This document shows, one piece after another, positions 10,214-18,685 of a stretch of DNA of 64,000 nt (the stretch's first letter is position 1; every line of letters begins with the position of its first letter). The translations under genes and the position numbers were made by a program. The notes beneath the pieces are model-generated. The model did no database searches, was not told the DNA's origin, and saw only the letters and a program-made list of their open reading frames with translations. Location: positions 6,064 through 70,063 of the forward strand of contig JAWOAU010000011.1 of the NCBI GenBank assembly GCA_046498385.1. Reading direction: 5' to 3'. The stretch is from Halarchaeoplasma sp046498385 (lineage in GTDB: Archaea; Thermoplasmatota; Thermoplasmata; Halarchaeoplasmatales; Halarchaeoplasmataceae).

Positions 10214-11188
10214 ATGAAAATAGGGGTCGTAGGTGTCGGGTCCATGGGTCAGAATCACGCCCGTGTCCTTGACCAGATAGGGTATCTTGCAGGTGTTATG
10301 GATTCTAAAAAAACCGCAGCCAAAGCCGCGGGTGAAAAACACAACGTACCGTGGTTCACCGATCTAAAGGGATTCCTGGAAACCGGTATGGACGGGGTAA
10401 CGGTGGCTACACCTGCACGGACCCATGTGGACGTATGCGAAGAGATGATCAAAGAGGGGATACCGGTACTGGTGGAAAAGCCCATAGCGCTATCGCTCCC
10501 AAAGGCTGAAAGTCTGGTGAAACTGGCAGAGGAACAAAACGTTGTTCTGGCGGCGGGGATGATAGAAAGACACAACCCGGTGGTATCCTCCGCAAAAAAA
10601 CTTCTCCAGGACGGAAACGTAGGTGACGTGATAACCATCAGCTCCAAGCGGGTGAGCTCCTTTCCCACTCGTGTAGCGGATATGGGTGTGATCCATGATC
10701 TCGCCATCCACGACGTGGACGTCATGCGCTACCTCATAGGAGAAGAACCGGAAAAGGTATTCGCCTTGGGCGGTCCCGCCAATCAAGGTAAATACGAGGA
10801 CCACGCCAACATGATGCTGCACTTTCCAGGAGACATAACAGGCGTTTTGGAGGTCAACTGGCTCACACCTCATAAGGTGAGAAAACTCTCACTCACCTGT
10901 TCCAACGATTTCATCGAGATAGACTACATCGCCCAGTCCCTTGTGCTCACCTCTTCCAGGCTCATGGAATACGATACCAGCAATCTGTTCGACATACCTC
11001 TTGAGCACAACATACGCAAGTACACAGTTAAGCGTCAGGAACCGCTCATGAAGGAGATGGAGGATTTCGTCGGTGCCGTTAAAAAGAAGCACCCGCCCCT
11101 AGTTACCGGTAAGGACGGCTTGTTGAGCATGAAAGTGGTGGATGCCGCCAGACGCTCCATGGTAGAGGGGAAGGAGGTCTACGTTTGA
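10214..11188 (+). CDS. Gfo/Idh/MocA-family sugar dehydrogenase (UDP-GlcNAc 3-dehydrogenase-like)
   Basis: 324 residues, normal for the family. The N-terminal NAD-binding Rossmann fold has GVGSMGQNH (residues ~6-14) and the family's EKPIALS motif near 93, where the lysine is catalytic; the C-terminal half is the substrate-binding sheet. The next gene overlaps by 4 bases and encodes a left-handed-helix acetyltransferase. In methanogens and bacteria such pairs (with an aminotransferase) make diacetamido UDP-sugars for surface glycans, so an oxidation of a UDP-N-acetylhexosamine is likely. The aminotransferase is not adjacent here, so the exact substrate is inference. ATG 10214 follows a TATA near 10172, giving a short leader. 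Confidence 0.85.
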   Translation: MKIGVVGVGSMGQNHARVLDQIGYLAGVMDSKKTAAKAAGEKHNVPWFTDLKGFLETGMDGVTVATPARTHVDVCEEMIKEGIPVLVEKPIALSLPKAESLVKLAEEQNVVLAAGMIERHNPVVSSAKKLLQDGNVGDVITISSKRVSSFPTRVADMGVIHDLAIHDVDVMRYLIGEEPEKVFALGGPANQGKYEDHANMMLHFPGDITGVLEVNWLTPHKVRKLSLTCSNDFIEIDYIAQSLVLTSSRLMEYDTSNLFDIPLEHNIRKYTVKRQEPLMKEMEDFVGAVKKKHPPLVTGKDGLLSMKVVDAARRSMVEGKEVYV

Positions 11189-11766
11189 AAAAGATGGGGC
11201 CTATAATAAAGGGGGAAAACGTATACATCTCAGAGACCGCCATCCTGGGTCATCCCGGTAAAAAAAACAAGGACCTTTTGATAACCGGAAGGTTCAACGG
11301 ACTCCGACCGGTTAAAATAAAAGACGACGTACTGTTGAGAGATCACACCGTTGTCTACGAAGGCGTAAGCTTGGGAACAGGGGTGGAAACCGGCCACCGT
11401 GTACTGATAAGGGAGGATACCGATATAGGTGAACACACCGTCGTCGGCAGCGGTACTATAATCGAAGCGGGCTGCGAAATAGGAAAAAAAGTGTCCATCC
11501 AAAGCTCCGTATATCTAGCCAACGGGACAAAAGTATTGGACGATGCATTCCTTGGACCTATGGTCTGCTTGATCAACGATAAATACATGGACGGTAGAAT
11601 CCAACCGTGTACCATCGGCGAAGACGCAAGGATCGGGGCGGGCTCCACCATATTTCCCGGTGTATCGGTAGGTAAAGGGGCGGTGGTAGGTGCCGACTCT
11701 CTGGTAACAAAGGACATACCTAACAACAAAAAAGCCTTTGGCAGACCTGCAAAGCTCCGGGGTTAG
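11185..11766 (+). CDS. Left-handed beta-helix (hexapeptide) acetyltransferase, WbpD/WlbB-like
   Basis: 193 residues with repeated hexapeptide turns from ~40 to the C-terminus (for example IGEHTVVGSGTIIEAGCEIG and IGAGSTIFPGVSVGKGAVVG), diagnostic of trimeric LpxA-type acyltransferases. The probable role is N-acetylation of a 3-amino UDP-sugar made from the product of the upstream dehydrogenase. The start is TTG 11185, overlapping the upstream stop and preceded at 6 bases by GGAGGT; the ATG at 11194 is too far from that site. Substrate identity is inferred from the gene pair. Confidence 0.85.
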   Translation: MKKMGPIIKGENVYISETAILGHPGKKNKDLLITGRFNGLRPVKIKDDVLLRDHTVVYEGVSLGTGVETGHRVLIREDTDIGEHTVVGSGTIIEAGCEIGKKVSIQSSVYLANGTKVLDDAFLGPMVCLINDKYMDGRIQPCTIGEDARIGAGSTIFPGVSVGKGAVVGADSLVTKDIPNNKKAFGRPAKLRG

Positions 11767-11809
11767 AAAGGTTTATTTTTGCCACCTGCGTTATCGCCTT
11801 TGAGATAAA

Positions 11810-12295
11810 ATGACAGATGCACAGAAACTGCTGGAAGAAGGCGAACGGTTGCTAAATGAATTCGACTTCGAGGGCGCGTATAAAAAATTTGACAAGGCTC
11901 TAAAAACAGAAGAGAGTGCCGCCGCTTACTTTGGAAAAGCGGAGGCAGCCCTCGGCATGCCGGAAGTGGATGCGGAGAATATAATCCAGGACTACGAAAA
12001 GGCGATAGAGATACAGGACGACCCGTTTTATCGTCAGGCGGCTGCCTCTTTTTGTGTAGACGTGGGAAAGTTCGAAAAGGCTGAAAAGCACTATCGAAAG
12101 GCGGCGGAACTCGACCCAGATAACCGGGAGAACTACCTATCCGAGTTTGCGGTGGGGTATCGGTTCAAAGCGCCTATCATGATGCAGAAGTATCTAGCCC
12201 AGGGCGGAGAAGACGTGATACTTCGTAAGGCCTTGAACTATATGCTCGAGGCCATGGATATAGACCGGGGCAAGGCTCTGGAACTTCTTAAGTGA
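11810..12295 (+). CDS. TPR-repeat protein
   Basis: 161 residues, acidic, with at least two tetratricopeptide repeats: residues ~14-45 (LNEFDFEGAYKKFDKALK) and ~70-105 (GKFEKAEKHYRKAAELDPDN). TPRs bind peptides or partner proteins; no catalytic domain or signal peptide is present, so it is probably a cytoplasmic adaptor of unknown specificity. A TATA-like TTTATTTTT near 11772 predicts a nearly leaderless transcript. It does not overlap its neighbours. Confidence 0.75.
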   Translation: MTDAQKLLEEGERLLNEFDFEGAYKKFDKALKTEESAAAYFGKAEAALGMPEVDAENIIQDYEKAIEIQDDPFYRQAAASFCVDVGKFEKAEKHYRKAAELDPDNRENYLSEFAVGYRFKAPIMMQKYLAQGGEDVILRKALNYMLEAMDIDRGKALELLK

Positions 12296-12341
12296 GCAAG
12301 CACAAAATATTTAAGAGTGCGCCTTGAATAGCTGTTTTAAC

Positions 12342-12644
12342 ATGTTCTGCGAAAAATGCAAATCACTGATGATACCGTCGAAGGGCCTTTGGCAATGTAA
12401 AAGATGTTCTCACGAGAAAAAGGTCAACAAGAACGACAAGCAGGTTATCACTACCAAAAGAGAAGAACGTGAAACGGTCGTCATAGATCAGGAGGTAGAT
12501 ACTCTCCCCAAGACCAAGGCCCGCTGTGAAAAATGCGATAACAATGAAGCTTTCTGGCGTCTTCAGCAGACCCGGGCTGCGGACGAACCCGAAACGCGCA
12601 TATACAGGTGTACCAAGTGTGGTCACACGTGGAGGGAGTATTGA
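12342..12644 (+). CDS. tfs: Transcription factor S (TFIIS/RPB9-like)
   Basis: 100 residues. The N-terminal half zinc finger (CEKCKSLM, then CKRCSH) and the C-terminal zinc ribbon (CEKCDN...CTKCGHTWREY) are the TFS architecture. The ribbon holds the acidic loop (ADEPET) that reaches the RNA polymerase active site to stimulate cleavage of backtracked transcripts. I start at ATG 12342 because archaeal TFS begins MFCxKC and the TATA-like ATATTTAA near 12307 would place transcription start just before it; the longer frame from 12324 adds six unlikely residues. The downstream GNAT gene follows by 1 base. Confidence 0.92.
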   Translation: MFCEKCKSLMIPSKGLWQCKRCSHEKKVNKNDKQVITTKREERETVVIDQEVDTLPKTKARCEKCDNNEAFWRLQQTRAADEPETRIYRCTKCGHTWREY

Positions 12645-12645
12645 A

Positions 12646-13266
12646 TTGTTCGAGATCGGTAGGATAAGATTCAGACCCTTGGAAAAGGAAGATATATGCT
12701 TGATGGACCGCTGGGAGGACCACCATGTGGTCACCCTGTTCGCCAGAGGTAAAACCCTTGTGTTCAAGGCCAGAGAGGAGATCAAGAGGGAATACGAAGA
12801 GTATCTGGAAAACCGATCAAAAACAAGACTTATCGTCGAGCTTGTGGAAGATTCTAAGGAAATAGGCATAGCGACTTACAAGGACAGGAACGGTGATGTG
12901 AGGTCCACCGATATAGGGTGCTATATAGGTGAACCCAGTTACTGGAACCAGGGACTAGGTAAGGAGATCGCCCTTGGGTTTTGCGAGATGCTCTTTTATC
13001 AACAGAAATACGATAGGTTGAGTGCCTGGAGCAGTTCGGTTAACACCAGGGCACACAGCGTTTTAGAGTCTGTCGGCTTCCAGCTCTCTGGAAGAGCCAG
13101 GAAAAGCGGCTACATGATGGGGAAAAAGATAGATTGGCTCATGTTCGATATCCTGCGAGAAGAGTACATACCAAAAAGAAAAGAATACCTCAACAAGTAC
13201 CTTACGGAAGCCCAGTTGGAGACATATTCTGAAGATTATTGTTCCCTAAAATCTTACAAGCCTTGA
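12646..13266 (+). CDS. GNAT-family N-acetyltransferase (RimJ/RimL-like)
   Basis: 206 residues from TTG 12646. GGAGGG (12631-12636) lies 9 bases before it, while the in-frame upstream ATG at 12526 would bury the start inside tfs. Residues ~1-165 fit the RimJ/RimL branch of GNAT: IRFRPLEKEDICLMDRW at the N-terminus, a CYIGEPSYWNQGLGKEIA acetyl-CoA loop (about residues 90-107), then SSVNTRAHSVLESVGF. A C-terminal helical tail of about 40 residues is unusual. The substrate is unknown; the family acetylates protein N-termini, amino acids or antibiotics. Its placement next to tfs suggests co-transcription. Confidence 0.82.
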   Translation: MFEIGRIRFRPLEKEDICLMDRWEDHHVVTLFARGKTLVFKAREEIKREYEEYLENRSKTRLIVELVEDSKEIGIATYKDRNGDVRSTDIGCYIGEPSYWNQGLGKEIALGFCEMLFYQQKYDRLSAWSSSVNTRAHSVLESVGFQLSGRARKSGYMMGKKIDWLMFDILREEYIPKRKEYLNKYLTEAQLETYSEDYCSLKSYKP

Positions 13267-13303
13267 AAAAATTTATTTATCTAAGGTCATATACCGCTAA
13301 CAG

Positions 13304-14440
13304 ATGGGAACTAAAGAGCTCACGTACAAGGAGAAGGTCCTTCTATATCTTAGGGATTACAAGTCTTTGGGTGAAAAGAAGGTTTATCCTAGGGGGATCA
13401 CTCAAAAAGGTATAGCTGAAGCCGTGGGCATGCGCAGGACCCATGTTTCCAGGGTGATGAGGGACCTTATAGAAAACAAAGAAGTAGAAGAATATCTAGG
13501 ACACGTTAAGGGCCGTTCCAGAAAACTAAAGGTTTACACCCTAAGACCGGAGGGTGTGGCGAGGGGTGACGAGATAATAAAAGAACTTGAAAGTGTGTAT
13601 GTACAGGTTTCCAAAGAAGGGAGAACCTTCAAGTCCAAACTCACCGAACTTGAAGAACTTTCTGGAAAAAGACTGAGCCTTCTGGAATCCATCGAGCTGG
13701 TTGAAACCTCCGATCAACCTATAGACCTGGATGAATCCGGTTCAAAACGGTTTGTGACTGAACTTTCCAAGGCACCTGTTGTAGAAGAACTATACGGTAG
13801 AAATGAAGTTTTAACGATGATGGACGAATGGATGAAAAAAGATATCCCGGTTGCGGTTTTGGAGGGGCGAAGAGGTTCCGGCGCATCGTGTACCGCCCGC
13901 CGTTTTCTTGATTCGGTGGATGACAGACACCTGCTTTGGGTCGATGTGCAGGATGATGATGTGATAAAGAAGATAGATGATTTTTTTTTCACCGTCCATG
14001 ATGATAAAAAAAAATTGTTTCAGGCATTAAAGGAAACTCCTGCATTGATCGTGATCGATGATTATTACAACGTAGAGGACGAACTTGTGGACTTTTTTGT
14101 GGAGATGGTTGATCGATTGGATAAAGAATACCAAACTAAAATACTGGTGACTACCAGGGAAGGTCTACCGGTCTACGAACGGTTTTATCACCGAGAACAT
14201 TTGAAGGAGGGAAAAGTGGACCAAATAAGCATACCCCCACTTAACGAAGAAGAGGCGGAGTTGATACTGGGCAAAGAGTTGGAATCCAGCGCCCTCCGAC
14301 GTATAATGTTGATGACCAAGGGTTCGCCCCAGATACTCAAACACCTCCGGGACGGCCGTATCGATAAGATAGAGGGGGAAAGTGCATTGGTCAGGGAGCA
14401 GGTTTCACTGCTTATGTTTCTAAAGGAACAGACCCGCTGA
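13304..14440 (+). CDS. Winged-helix DNA-binding protein fused to a P-loop ATPase
   Basis: 378 residues. Residues ~8-90 form a winged helix (ITQKGIAEAVGMRRTHVSRVMRDL is the helix-turn-helix), followed by a linker of ~50 residues. From ~165 comes a compact AAA/STAND-like ATPase with a Walker A of form GRRGSGASCT and a Walker B ALIVIDDY. Arg replaces the usual hydrophobic residues in the loop, and Ala-Ser replaces Lys-Thr, so the canonical P-loop lysine is missing and nucleotide hydrolysis is doubtful. A transcriptional regulator using the second domain as a sensor is likely. TATA TTTATTTAT (~13271) points to a leaderless start at 13304. Confidence 0.75.
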   Translation: MGTKELTYKEKVLLYLRDYKSLGEKKVYPRGITQKGIAEAVGMRRTHVSRVMRDLIENKEVEEYLGHVKGRSRKLKVYTLRPEGVARGDEIIKELESVYVQVSKEGRTFKSKLTELEELSGKRLSLLESIELVETSDQPIDLDESGSKRFVTELSKAPVVEELYGRNEVLTMMDEWMKKDIPVAVLEGRRGSGASCTARRFLDSVDDRHLLWVDVQDDDVIKKIDDFFFTVHDDKKKLFQALKETPALIVIDDYYNVEDELVDFFVEMVDRLDKEYQTKILVTTREGLPVYERFYHREHLKEGKVDQISIPPLNEEEAELILGKELESSALRRIMLMTKGSPQILKHLRDGRIDKIEGESALVREQVSLLMFLKEQTR

Positions 14441-14493
14441 GGGCAAACCTTTTAATCGATTTCATGTTCTCTCCTGAAATCACAGCTAGATTT

Positions 14494-14578
14494 GCGGGGG
14501 TAGCTCAGCCTGGTAGGGCGATGGACTGCTAATCCATTGGTGCCTTGCACCCCGGGGGTTCAAATCCCCCTCCCCGCG
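14494..14578 (+). tRNA. tRNA-Ser (anticodon GCT)
   Basis: Cloverleaf of 85 bases. The acceptor GCGGGGG pairs with TCCCCGC, discriminator G at 14578. The anticodon stem ATGGA/TCCAT closes loop CTGCTAA (anticodon GCT); a long variable arm marks a class II tRNA; the T arm is GGGGGTTCAAATCCCCC. CCA is not encoded and there is no intron. A TATA-like TTTTAATC lies about 40 bases upstream. Confidence 0.96.
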
Positions 14579-14604
14579 CTAAATATCACCGGTTCGATGT
14601 GAAG

Positions 14605-16371
14605 TCAGTAATCTACCGTCCACTTTACGGCATAGTCTTCACCGTTATACACCATGTAACCCTGTCCTGGCGAGAAGGTAAAGTTTCCCGCATCATAATC
14701 GTAAGATACGTTGTACTCACCATTCGTATCAAAATATCCTATTTTCGTCACTTCTCCCGGGAGGCCGTGATTCCCTTCACTCTCACTAGGTACTCCAACC
14801 ATGTTCCAGCCAGGATATAGGGCTATGTCGGTGCTGGTCGGTTCGATCCCTTCCATGGTAAGTAAGTCATCCTTGAGCATACGTATCCAGAAACCCATAG
14901 TGTATTCCAAGTTGTGTAGGCTGTTGAAATTCTCAGGCCTGTTCGGTGAGTAAACCAGCCAATCTTCGATAGAAGCATCGTAATACAACACCCGGTCGTA
15001 ATTTCCTTCGATATCCGCTAAAAGATATGCAATAGACGTATCTTTCGGCGATATGTTAAAAGAAATAAAGTTCCATCCTCCGCTTTCAGGAAAAGCATAC
15101 AAATTTAGTTCGACGGATCTAACTACCGGCGTATCCTGCCACTGTAGAAGAGGATAAGTTACATTCTCTATTATGCACCAGATCTCTTGGAAATCCCATC
15201 CAACGTCGGTAAAAGTACTCTTGTTTTGCATCTCGGCGGTTATCTTTCTGGTAGCATTACCAGCGGTTTCTGTCTGATAACTGGTTTCGGAATCCCAGAA
15301 GTTGCCAACCATCTGGTAATCACCGTCTACCTTTCCGGCGAATCCATTTTCATATGGATCGGACGCTCCATCGTAAAGCACACGTCCCGTGGAATAGCTG
15401 TTTGTGATATTCATGCCTTGGTTGAACCCTACAAACCCGCCGAAGCTCGTAGCATCACCCGATGTGCGAGTTACATTTCCTCTGGAATAAGAGTCAAAGA
15501 CCGAACCGACGTTGAGTCCTACAAATCCACCGGAGTTGCTAACACCTATAACCTCTCCCGTTGCATAACATTTGGACAAGGTTCCCTCCTCGTTCCAGCC
15601 TACGAATCCTCCGACGTCATCACCTGTACCGTCTACGTTCCCTGTAGCATAAGATCTAAGGACGGTGCCGCCCCAGTTGAATCCTACGAGACCACCTATA
15701 TAGTGGTTTCCGCTAACCCCCCCAACGGCATAGGAGTCGGATATGCTACCATCGTTTCTACCTGCAAGACCTCCGAGTCGGGAGCTTCCTTCGATGTTTG
15801 CCTCACTATGAGCGTTTGATATCACACCAGTACTTAGCCCTACGAGACCACCGACCCAAAACCGTCCTACAATGTGTCCTGCGGTATAGGAATTGTTTAT
15901 ACTACCTCCTTCGTTTGAACCCACCAAACCCCCAACACCATTATCGCCTGTTATTTTCGCATCGATCATCCTGACCTCGTTTATCTCTGAATTGTCTGTA
16001 CGACCAAATAGACCTATGTATCTCGAGTCCGGTCTGTTGATGTATAATCCGGTTATCTCATAGCCATTCCCATCTAATCTGCCGCTGAACTGATAGTCAT
16101 AGTTCCCTACGGGTTCGAACCCTGCCCCATCGTTCCACTCCTTGGTCACATTGGCATCTATATCGTTTGCCAGTGCATAGTGTGCACTCAAATTATTTCT
16201 CATCGCCTGCAAATCGTGAACATCGTATATCATATGTGGATCATCCAACGTACCGCTTCCCTCACCAAACGTGTGCGATTCTATTTCTATACGGCGCAAA
16301 TTTCCCACACCACCGGATGCTACTGCTAAAGTACAGACCACAAAAAACACAGCACAGACCTTTCCCATCAT
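14605..16371 (-). CDS. Secreted GLUG-repeat protein
   Basis: 588 residues. A Sec signal peptide is visible (VCAVFFVVCTLAVASG, residues ~5-20). From ~130 to ~345 there are about eight GLUG-type repeats built on GGLVG/GGFVG followed by ~20 residues with NSY or CYA. This is a beta-helical repeat of secreted bacterial and archaeal proteins, often adhesins or peptidase-associated. The C-terminal ~190 residues form a beta-rich domain (WNFISFNISP, YTMGFWIRM, LYPGWNMVGVP) seen in archaeal surface proteins. There is no C-terminal anchor. GAGGTATCAAAA precedes the tandem ATGs at 16371/16368, the same leader end (GGTATCAAAA) as the giant gene starting at 10074. Role inferred: extracellular binding. Confidence 0.8.
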   Translation of the reverse strand: MMGKVCAVFFVVCTLAVASGGVGNLRRIEIESHTFGEGSGTLDDPHMIYDVHDLQAMRNNLSAHYALANDIDANVTKEWNDGAGFEPVGNYDYQFSGRLDGNGYEITGLYINRPDSRYIGLFGRTDNSEINEVRMIDAKITGDNGVGGLVGSNEGGSINNSYTAGHIVGRFWVGGLVGLSTGVISNAHSEANIEGSSRLGGLAGRNDGSISDSYAVGGVSGNHYIGGLVGFNWGGTVLRSYATGNVDGTGDDVGGFVGWNEEGTLSKCYATGEVIGVSNSGGFVGLNVGSVFDSYSRGNVTRTSGDATSFGGFVGFNQGMNITNSYSTGRVLYDGASDPYENGFAGKVDGDYQMVGNFWDSETSYQTETAGNATRKITAEMQNKSTFTDVGWDFQEIWCIIENVTYPLLQWQDTPVVRSVELNLYAFPESGGWNFISFNISPKDTSIAYLLADIEGNYDRVLYYDASIEDWLVYSPNRPENFNSLHNLEYTMGFWIRMLKDDLLTMEGIEPTSTDIALYPGWNMVGVPSESEGNHGLPGEVTKIGYFDTNGEYNVSYDYDAGNFTFSPGQGYMVYNGEDYAVKWTVDY

Positions 16372-16542
16372 TTTTGATACCTCTTCATGACCTCATCTTA
16401 ATGCCAGATTAAACAATTCGCATCTAGATACAAATAGTTTTTGTACACATATCAAACACCTCCCTTATATAGATATAACGAGCTTTTAATAGCGTTCAAG
16501 AATTCGACTTGCTCTTTCATCTCCTCATCGCCTTCGGAAAAT

Positions 16543-16648
16543 AAAAAGGTGCAGGGGGCTAGTGTCCCCCTTTACTTCGGAAGGCAACCGCCTTCCTTCA
16601 AATGCGTGGGAAGGGAATTTAACGCCAATTTGCATACAGCCTTCCCAC
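16543..16648 (-). ncRNA. Candidate structured RNA with three consecutive hairpins
   Basis: On the minus strand three perfect stems follow each other. Stem one is 9 bp (16640-16648 with 16606-16614). Stem two is 7 bp with a GGTT loop (16590-16596 with 16579-16585). Stem three is 5 bp GGGGG/CCCCC (16566-16570 with 16554-16558) and is followed by a T-run (16543-16547), like an intrinsic terminator. An AT-rich TATA-like element lies just upstream (16659-16672), or the RNA could be processed from the tRNA-Leu transcript ending at 16674. There is no credible reading frame. It is not a C/D or H/ACA RNA that I can recognise. Direction is inferred from the T-run. Confidence 0.4.
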
Positions 16649-16673
16649 TTTTATTTCATTATAAATAAAATAA

Positions 16674-16758
16674 TGCGAGGGAAGGGATTTGAACCCTTGG
16701 ACCTCTATAGGACAGCGCCCTCAACGCTGCGCCGTTGGCCATGCTTGGCTACCCTCGC
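16674..16758 (-). tRNA. tRNA-Leu (anticodon GAG)
   Basis: 85 bases on the minus strand. The acceptor GCGAGGG pairs with CCCTCGC, discriminator A. The anticodon stem CAGCG/CGCTG closes loop TTGAGGG (anticodon GAG); a long variable arm is present; the T arm has GGGTTCAAATCCC. No encoded CCA, no intron. It lies 63 bases downstream of rpoD on the same strand, so it may be co-transcribed with the ribosomal-protein operon. Confidence 0.96.
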
Positions 16759-16821
16759 TTTAAGAGTGAATTAGTATAGGGAGGAAAACAAAGTTTTCTG
16801 CGTTCTTTTGATTATTGAGAT

Positions 16822-17661
16822 CTACTCAATGTTCTGTACCAGTTCCATGAACCCGTCGAATTTATCTTGGAGTATCTCCAAAGACTTCTTCAGGACTGCT
16901 TCGGTTGTTAAGGAACCGTCGGTTTCGTACCTGAGTATCAGTTTGTCGTCCAACCCCTCGACGGAGATGGCGTCTCTTTTACATGTTTCTACGCATGATT
17001 TGCATAGTTTGCATGCCTCCATGTCGCTGACCTGGATTCCGTCGTCGCCTTTTTCCAGTATACCCATCGGGCACACTTCCAGACAATCGTCACACTGGTC
17101 ACATTTATCCTGGTCGATAACGACGTTGGGGTAATACTTGTATCCGACACCGCTTGTAGGCTGCCATTTGGCGTGCTCATTTGCGGTCCCTAACTCTGCA
17201 ATCGCGTAGATCAATATAGCTTGATCGTCGGCCAGCTTGATGATGGGTATCAGGTCGTCGACTACCCTGAGTTCCACTTCACCTACCGGAATCAAGTCTC
17301 CTGAATAAACCGTGCACGGTCCTCTTTTATTGAGGCTGTATATCACGGTACAGTTTGGACAGCCTTCACCATCACACTCCTCACATTCGTCCCTGAAGTT
17401 AAAGAGCTCTAAGTCCGTTGGTATGGGGATCAGACCTAACCTATGCGCGATCATCTCGTCAAAAAGGGGCGTTGTACTCTTGTACTCCTTTGTCCCGCTT
17501 TCGTCGCCGATGGTCCCCAGGTGAAACTCCACGTCTTCGATTGCCAGCTTTGGAACGTCAGCGATCAGCACCCGCCGTAATGCATTTACTAGCGTGGGAT
17601 TTGTATCGCTTAGGAATAATGTTGCCGTCCTTTCCTGCATCTCTCGAATCTCTATTTTCAT
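16822..17661 (-). CDS. rpoD: DNA-directed RNA polymerase subunit D with [4Fe-4S] domain
   Basis: 279 residues. N-terminal dimerisation domain (TNPTLVNALRRVLIADVP, ~20-38) as in Rpo3/alpha. A CxxC...CxxC insertion (CEECDGEGCPNC, ~85-96) is followed by a ferredoxin-like domain (~160-215) with two full cysteine sets (CDQCDDCLEVCP and CKLCKSCVETC), enough for two [4Fe-4S] clusters. The D subunit pairs with subunit L to nucleate polymerase assembly. The start is ATG 17661; a GTG at 17670 is possible, and neither has a strong Shine-Dalgarno. It is the last protein gene of the S13-S4-S11-rpoD operon. Confidence 0.95.
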   Translation of the reverse strand: MKIEIREMQERTATLFLSDTNPTLVNALRRVLIADVPKLAIEDVEFHLGTIGDESGTKEYKSTTPLFDEMIAHRLGLIPIPTDLELFNFRDECEECDGEGCPNCTVIYSLNKRGPCTVYSGDLIPVGEVELRVVDDLIPIIKLADDQAILIYAIAELGTANEHAKWQPTSGVGYKYYPNVVIDQDKCDQCDDCLEVCPMGILEKGDDGIQVSDMEACKLCKSCVETCKRDAISVEGLDDKLILRYETDGSLTTEAVLKKSLEILQDKFDGFMELVQNIE

Positions 17662-17680
17662 CTTATCCACAAGCCGTGCT

Positions 17681-18064
17681 CTAAACTCTTCTTCCCCTTC
17701 GACCGCCCTTTGGTCTGGTAGTGTCGTGAGGGATGGGAGTTACATCTTCTATGGTGCCTATCCTTACCCCTGCCCTGGCAAATGAACGAATGGCCGCCTG
17801 AGACCCAGGTCCGGGTGAGTGGGATTTGCTTCCGCCAGGCGCCCTGACCTTTACATGTATATTGGTGATACCCTTCTCCTTTGCATCGTCTATGGCCTTT
17901 CTAGCGGCTTCCATGGCCGCATAGGGTGAGGCCTGGTCCTTGTCTTGTCTCACTACCATCCCTCCGGTAGCTTTGGCGATCGTCTCGGCACCAGTGATAT
18001 CCGTAATGGTGATAAGCACATTGTTATAGGACGCGTATACGTGGGCGATACCCCATTTTACCAT
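17681..18064 (-). CDS. rps11: 30S ribosomal protein S11 (uS11)
   Basis: 127 residues from ATG 18064. GGAGG at 18073-18077 is 8 bases from this ATG but only 2 from the in-frame ATG at 18070, and archaeal uS11 typically begins MxKWGIAH. Conserved uS11 signatures: NNVLITITDITG, RQDKDQASPYAAM, KVRAPG, then the glycine-rich SHSPGPGSQAAIR and the C-terminal DVTPIPHDTTRPKGGRRGRRV. It binds 16S rRNA in the platform. The upstream S4 stop overlaps the ATG at 18070, so translation is probably coupled. Confidence 0.95.
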   Translation of the reverse strand: MVKWGIAHVYASYNNVLITITDITGAETIAKATGGMVVRQDKDQASPYAAMEAARKAIDDAKEKGITNIHVKVRAPGGSKSHSPGPGSQAAIRSFARAGVRIGTIEDVTPIPHDTTRPKGGRRGRRV

Positions 18065-18066
18065 GA

Positions 18067-18672
18067 TCATCGCCTCCTACGGCGGTTGAATTTTTTTCTT
18101 TCTTCTTCTTTTTGCATCCGTTCTTCTATAGTCATGGCCACCGCCTCGTCACCGGGTCGCTCTGGATGAAGCTCATCTTTTAACGGGGAGTTATCGTGGT
18201 ATTCAAGCGCAGCTTCATCTTCTCTATTAACCGTATAGCTGGGTATATTAACACGTCTATCTTTTATCCTGATATGTCCGTGGGTGATAAACTGCCGTGC
18301 TTGATTGGGACTACGGGCAAGTCCTCGGTTGAAGACCACCGTCTGAAGTCGCCTGTTCAATATGTTCTCCACTTCCAAGTTCAACACGTCGTTGATCCCT
18401 ATATTTTCACCTACCAAATATCCCTTTTGGTGGAGCATGCTGAGGAGTTCGTCTATTTCTTTGGTTGCCTGTTTATCCCCATATCTCAACCTGGCTTGAA
18501 GATGGCGTGCCTGTCCTCTTATTCTTTTGAGATTCGACTTTGCCTTCCAGAATTCTTTTTTATTCTTAAGACCGTAGTGCCTCATGTAATCGTTTTCAAC
18601 CTTAATACGATCTGCCTGCCAAGGGTGTGGTGGGTTCTGATATTTCTTTCTGCTAAATTTTGGGTCGCCCAT
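18067..18672 (-). CDS. rps4: 30S ribosomal protein S4 (uS4)
   Basis: 201 residues from ATG 18672 (MGDPKFSRKKYQNP is the usual archaeal N-terminus; the longer frame to 18723 lies inside rps13). The S4 RNA-binding fold is at ~105-165 (LNRRLQTVVFNRGLARSPNQ, QFITHGHIRI). It is a primary assembly protein of the small subunit. The tail is very basic (RKKFNRRRRR). It starts 14 bases after the rps13 stop and its own stop overlaps the start region of rps11. Confidence 0.95.
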   Translation of the reverse strand: MGDPKFSRKKYQNPPHPWQADRIKVENDYMRHYGLKNKKEFWKAKSNLKRIRGQARHLQARLRYGDKQATKEIDELLSMLHQKGYLVGENIGINDVLNLEVENILNRRLQTVVFNRGLARSPNQARQFITHGHIRIKDRRVNIPSYTVNREDEAALEYHDNSPLKDELHPERPGDEAVAMTIEERMQKEEERKKFNRRRRR

Positions 18673-18685
18673 GAGATCACTGTCC

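Noticed and set aside
16441..16774. Short plus-strand frames across the hairpin/tRNA region.
   Set aside because: They run through the tRNA-Leu gene and its flanking hairpins and are therefore shadows.
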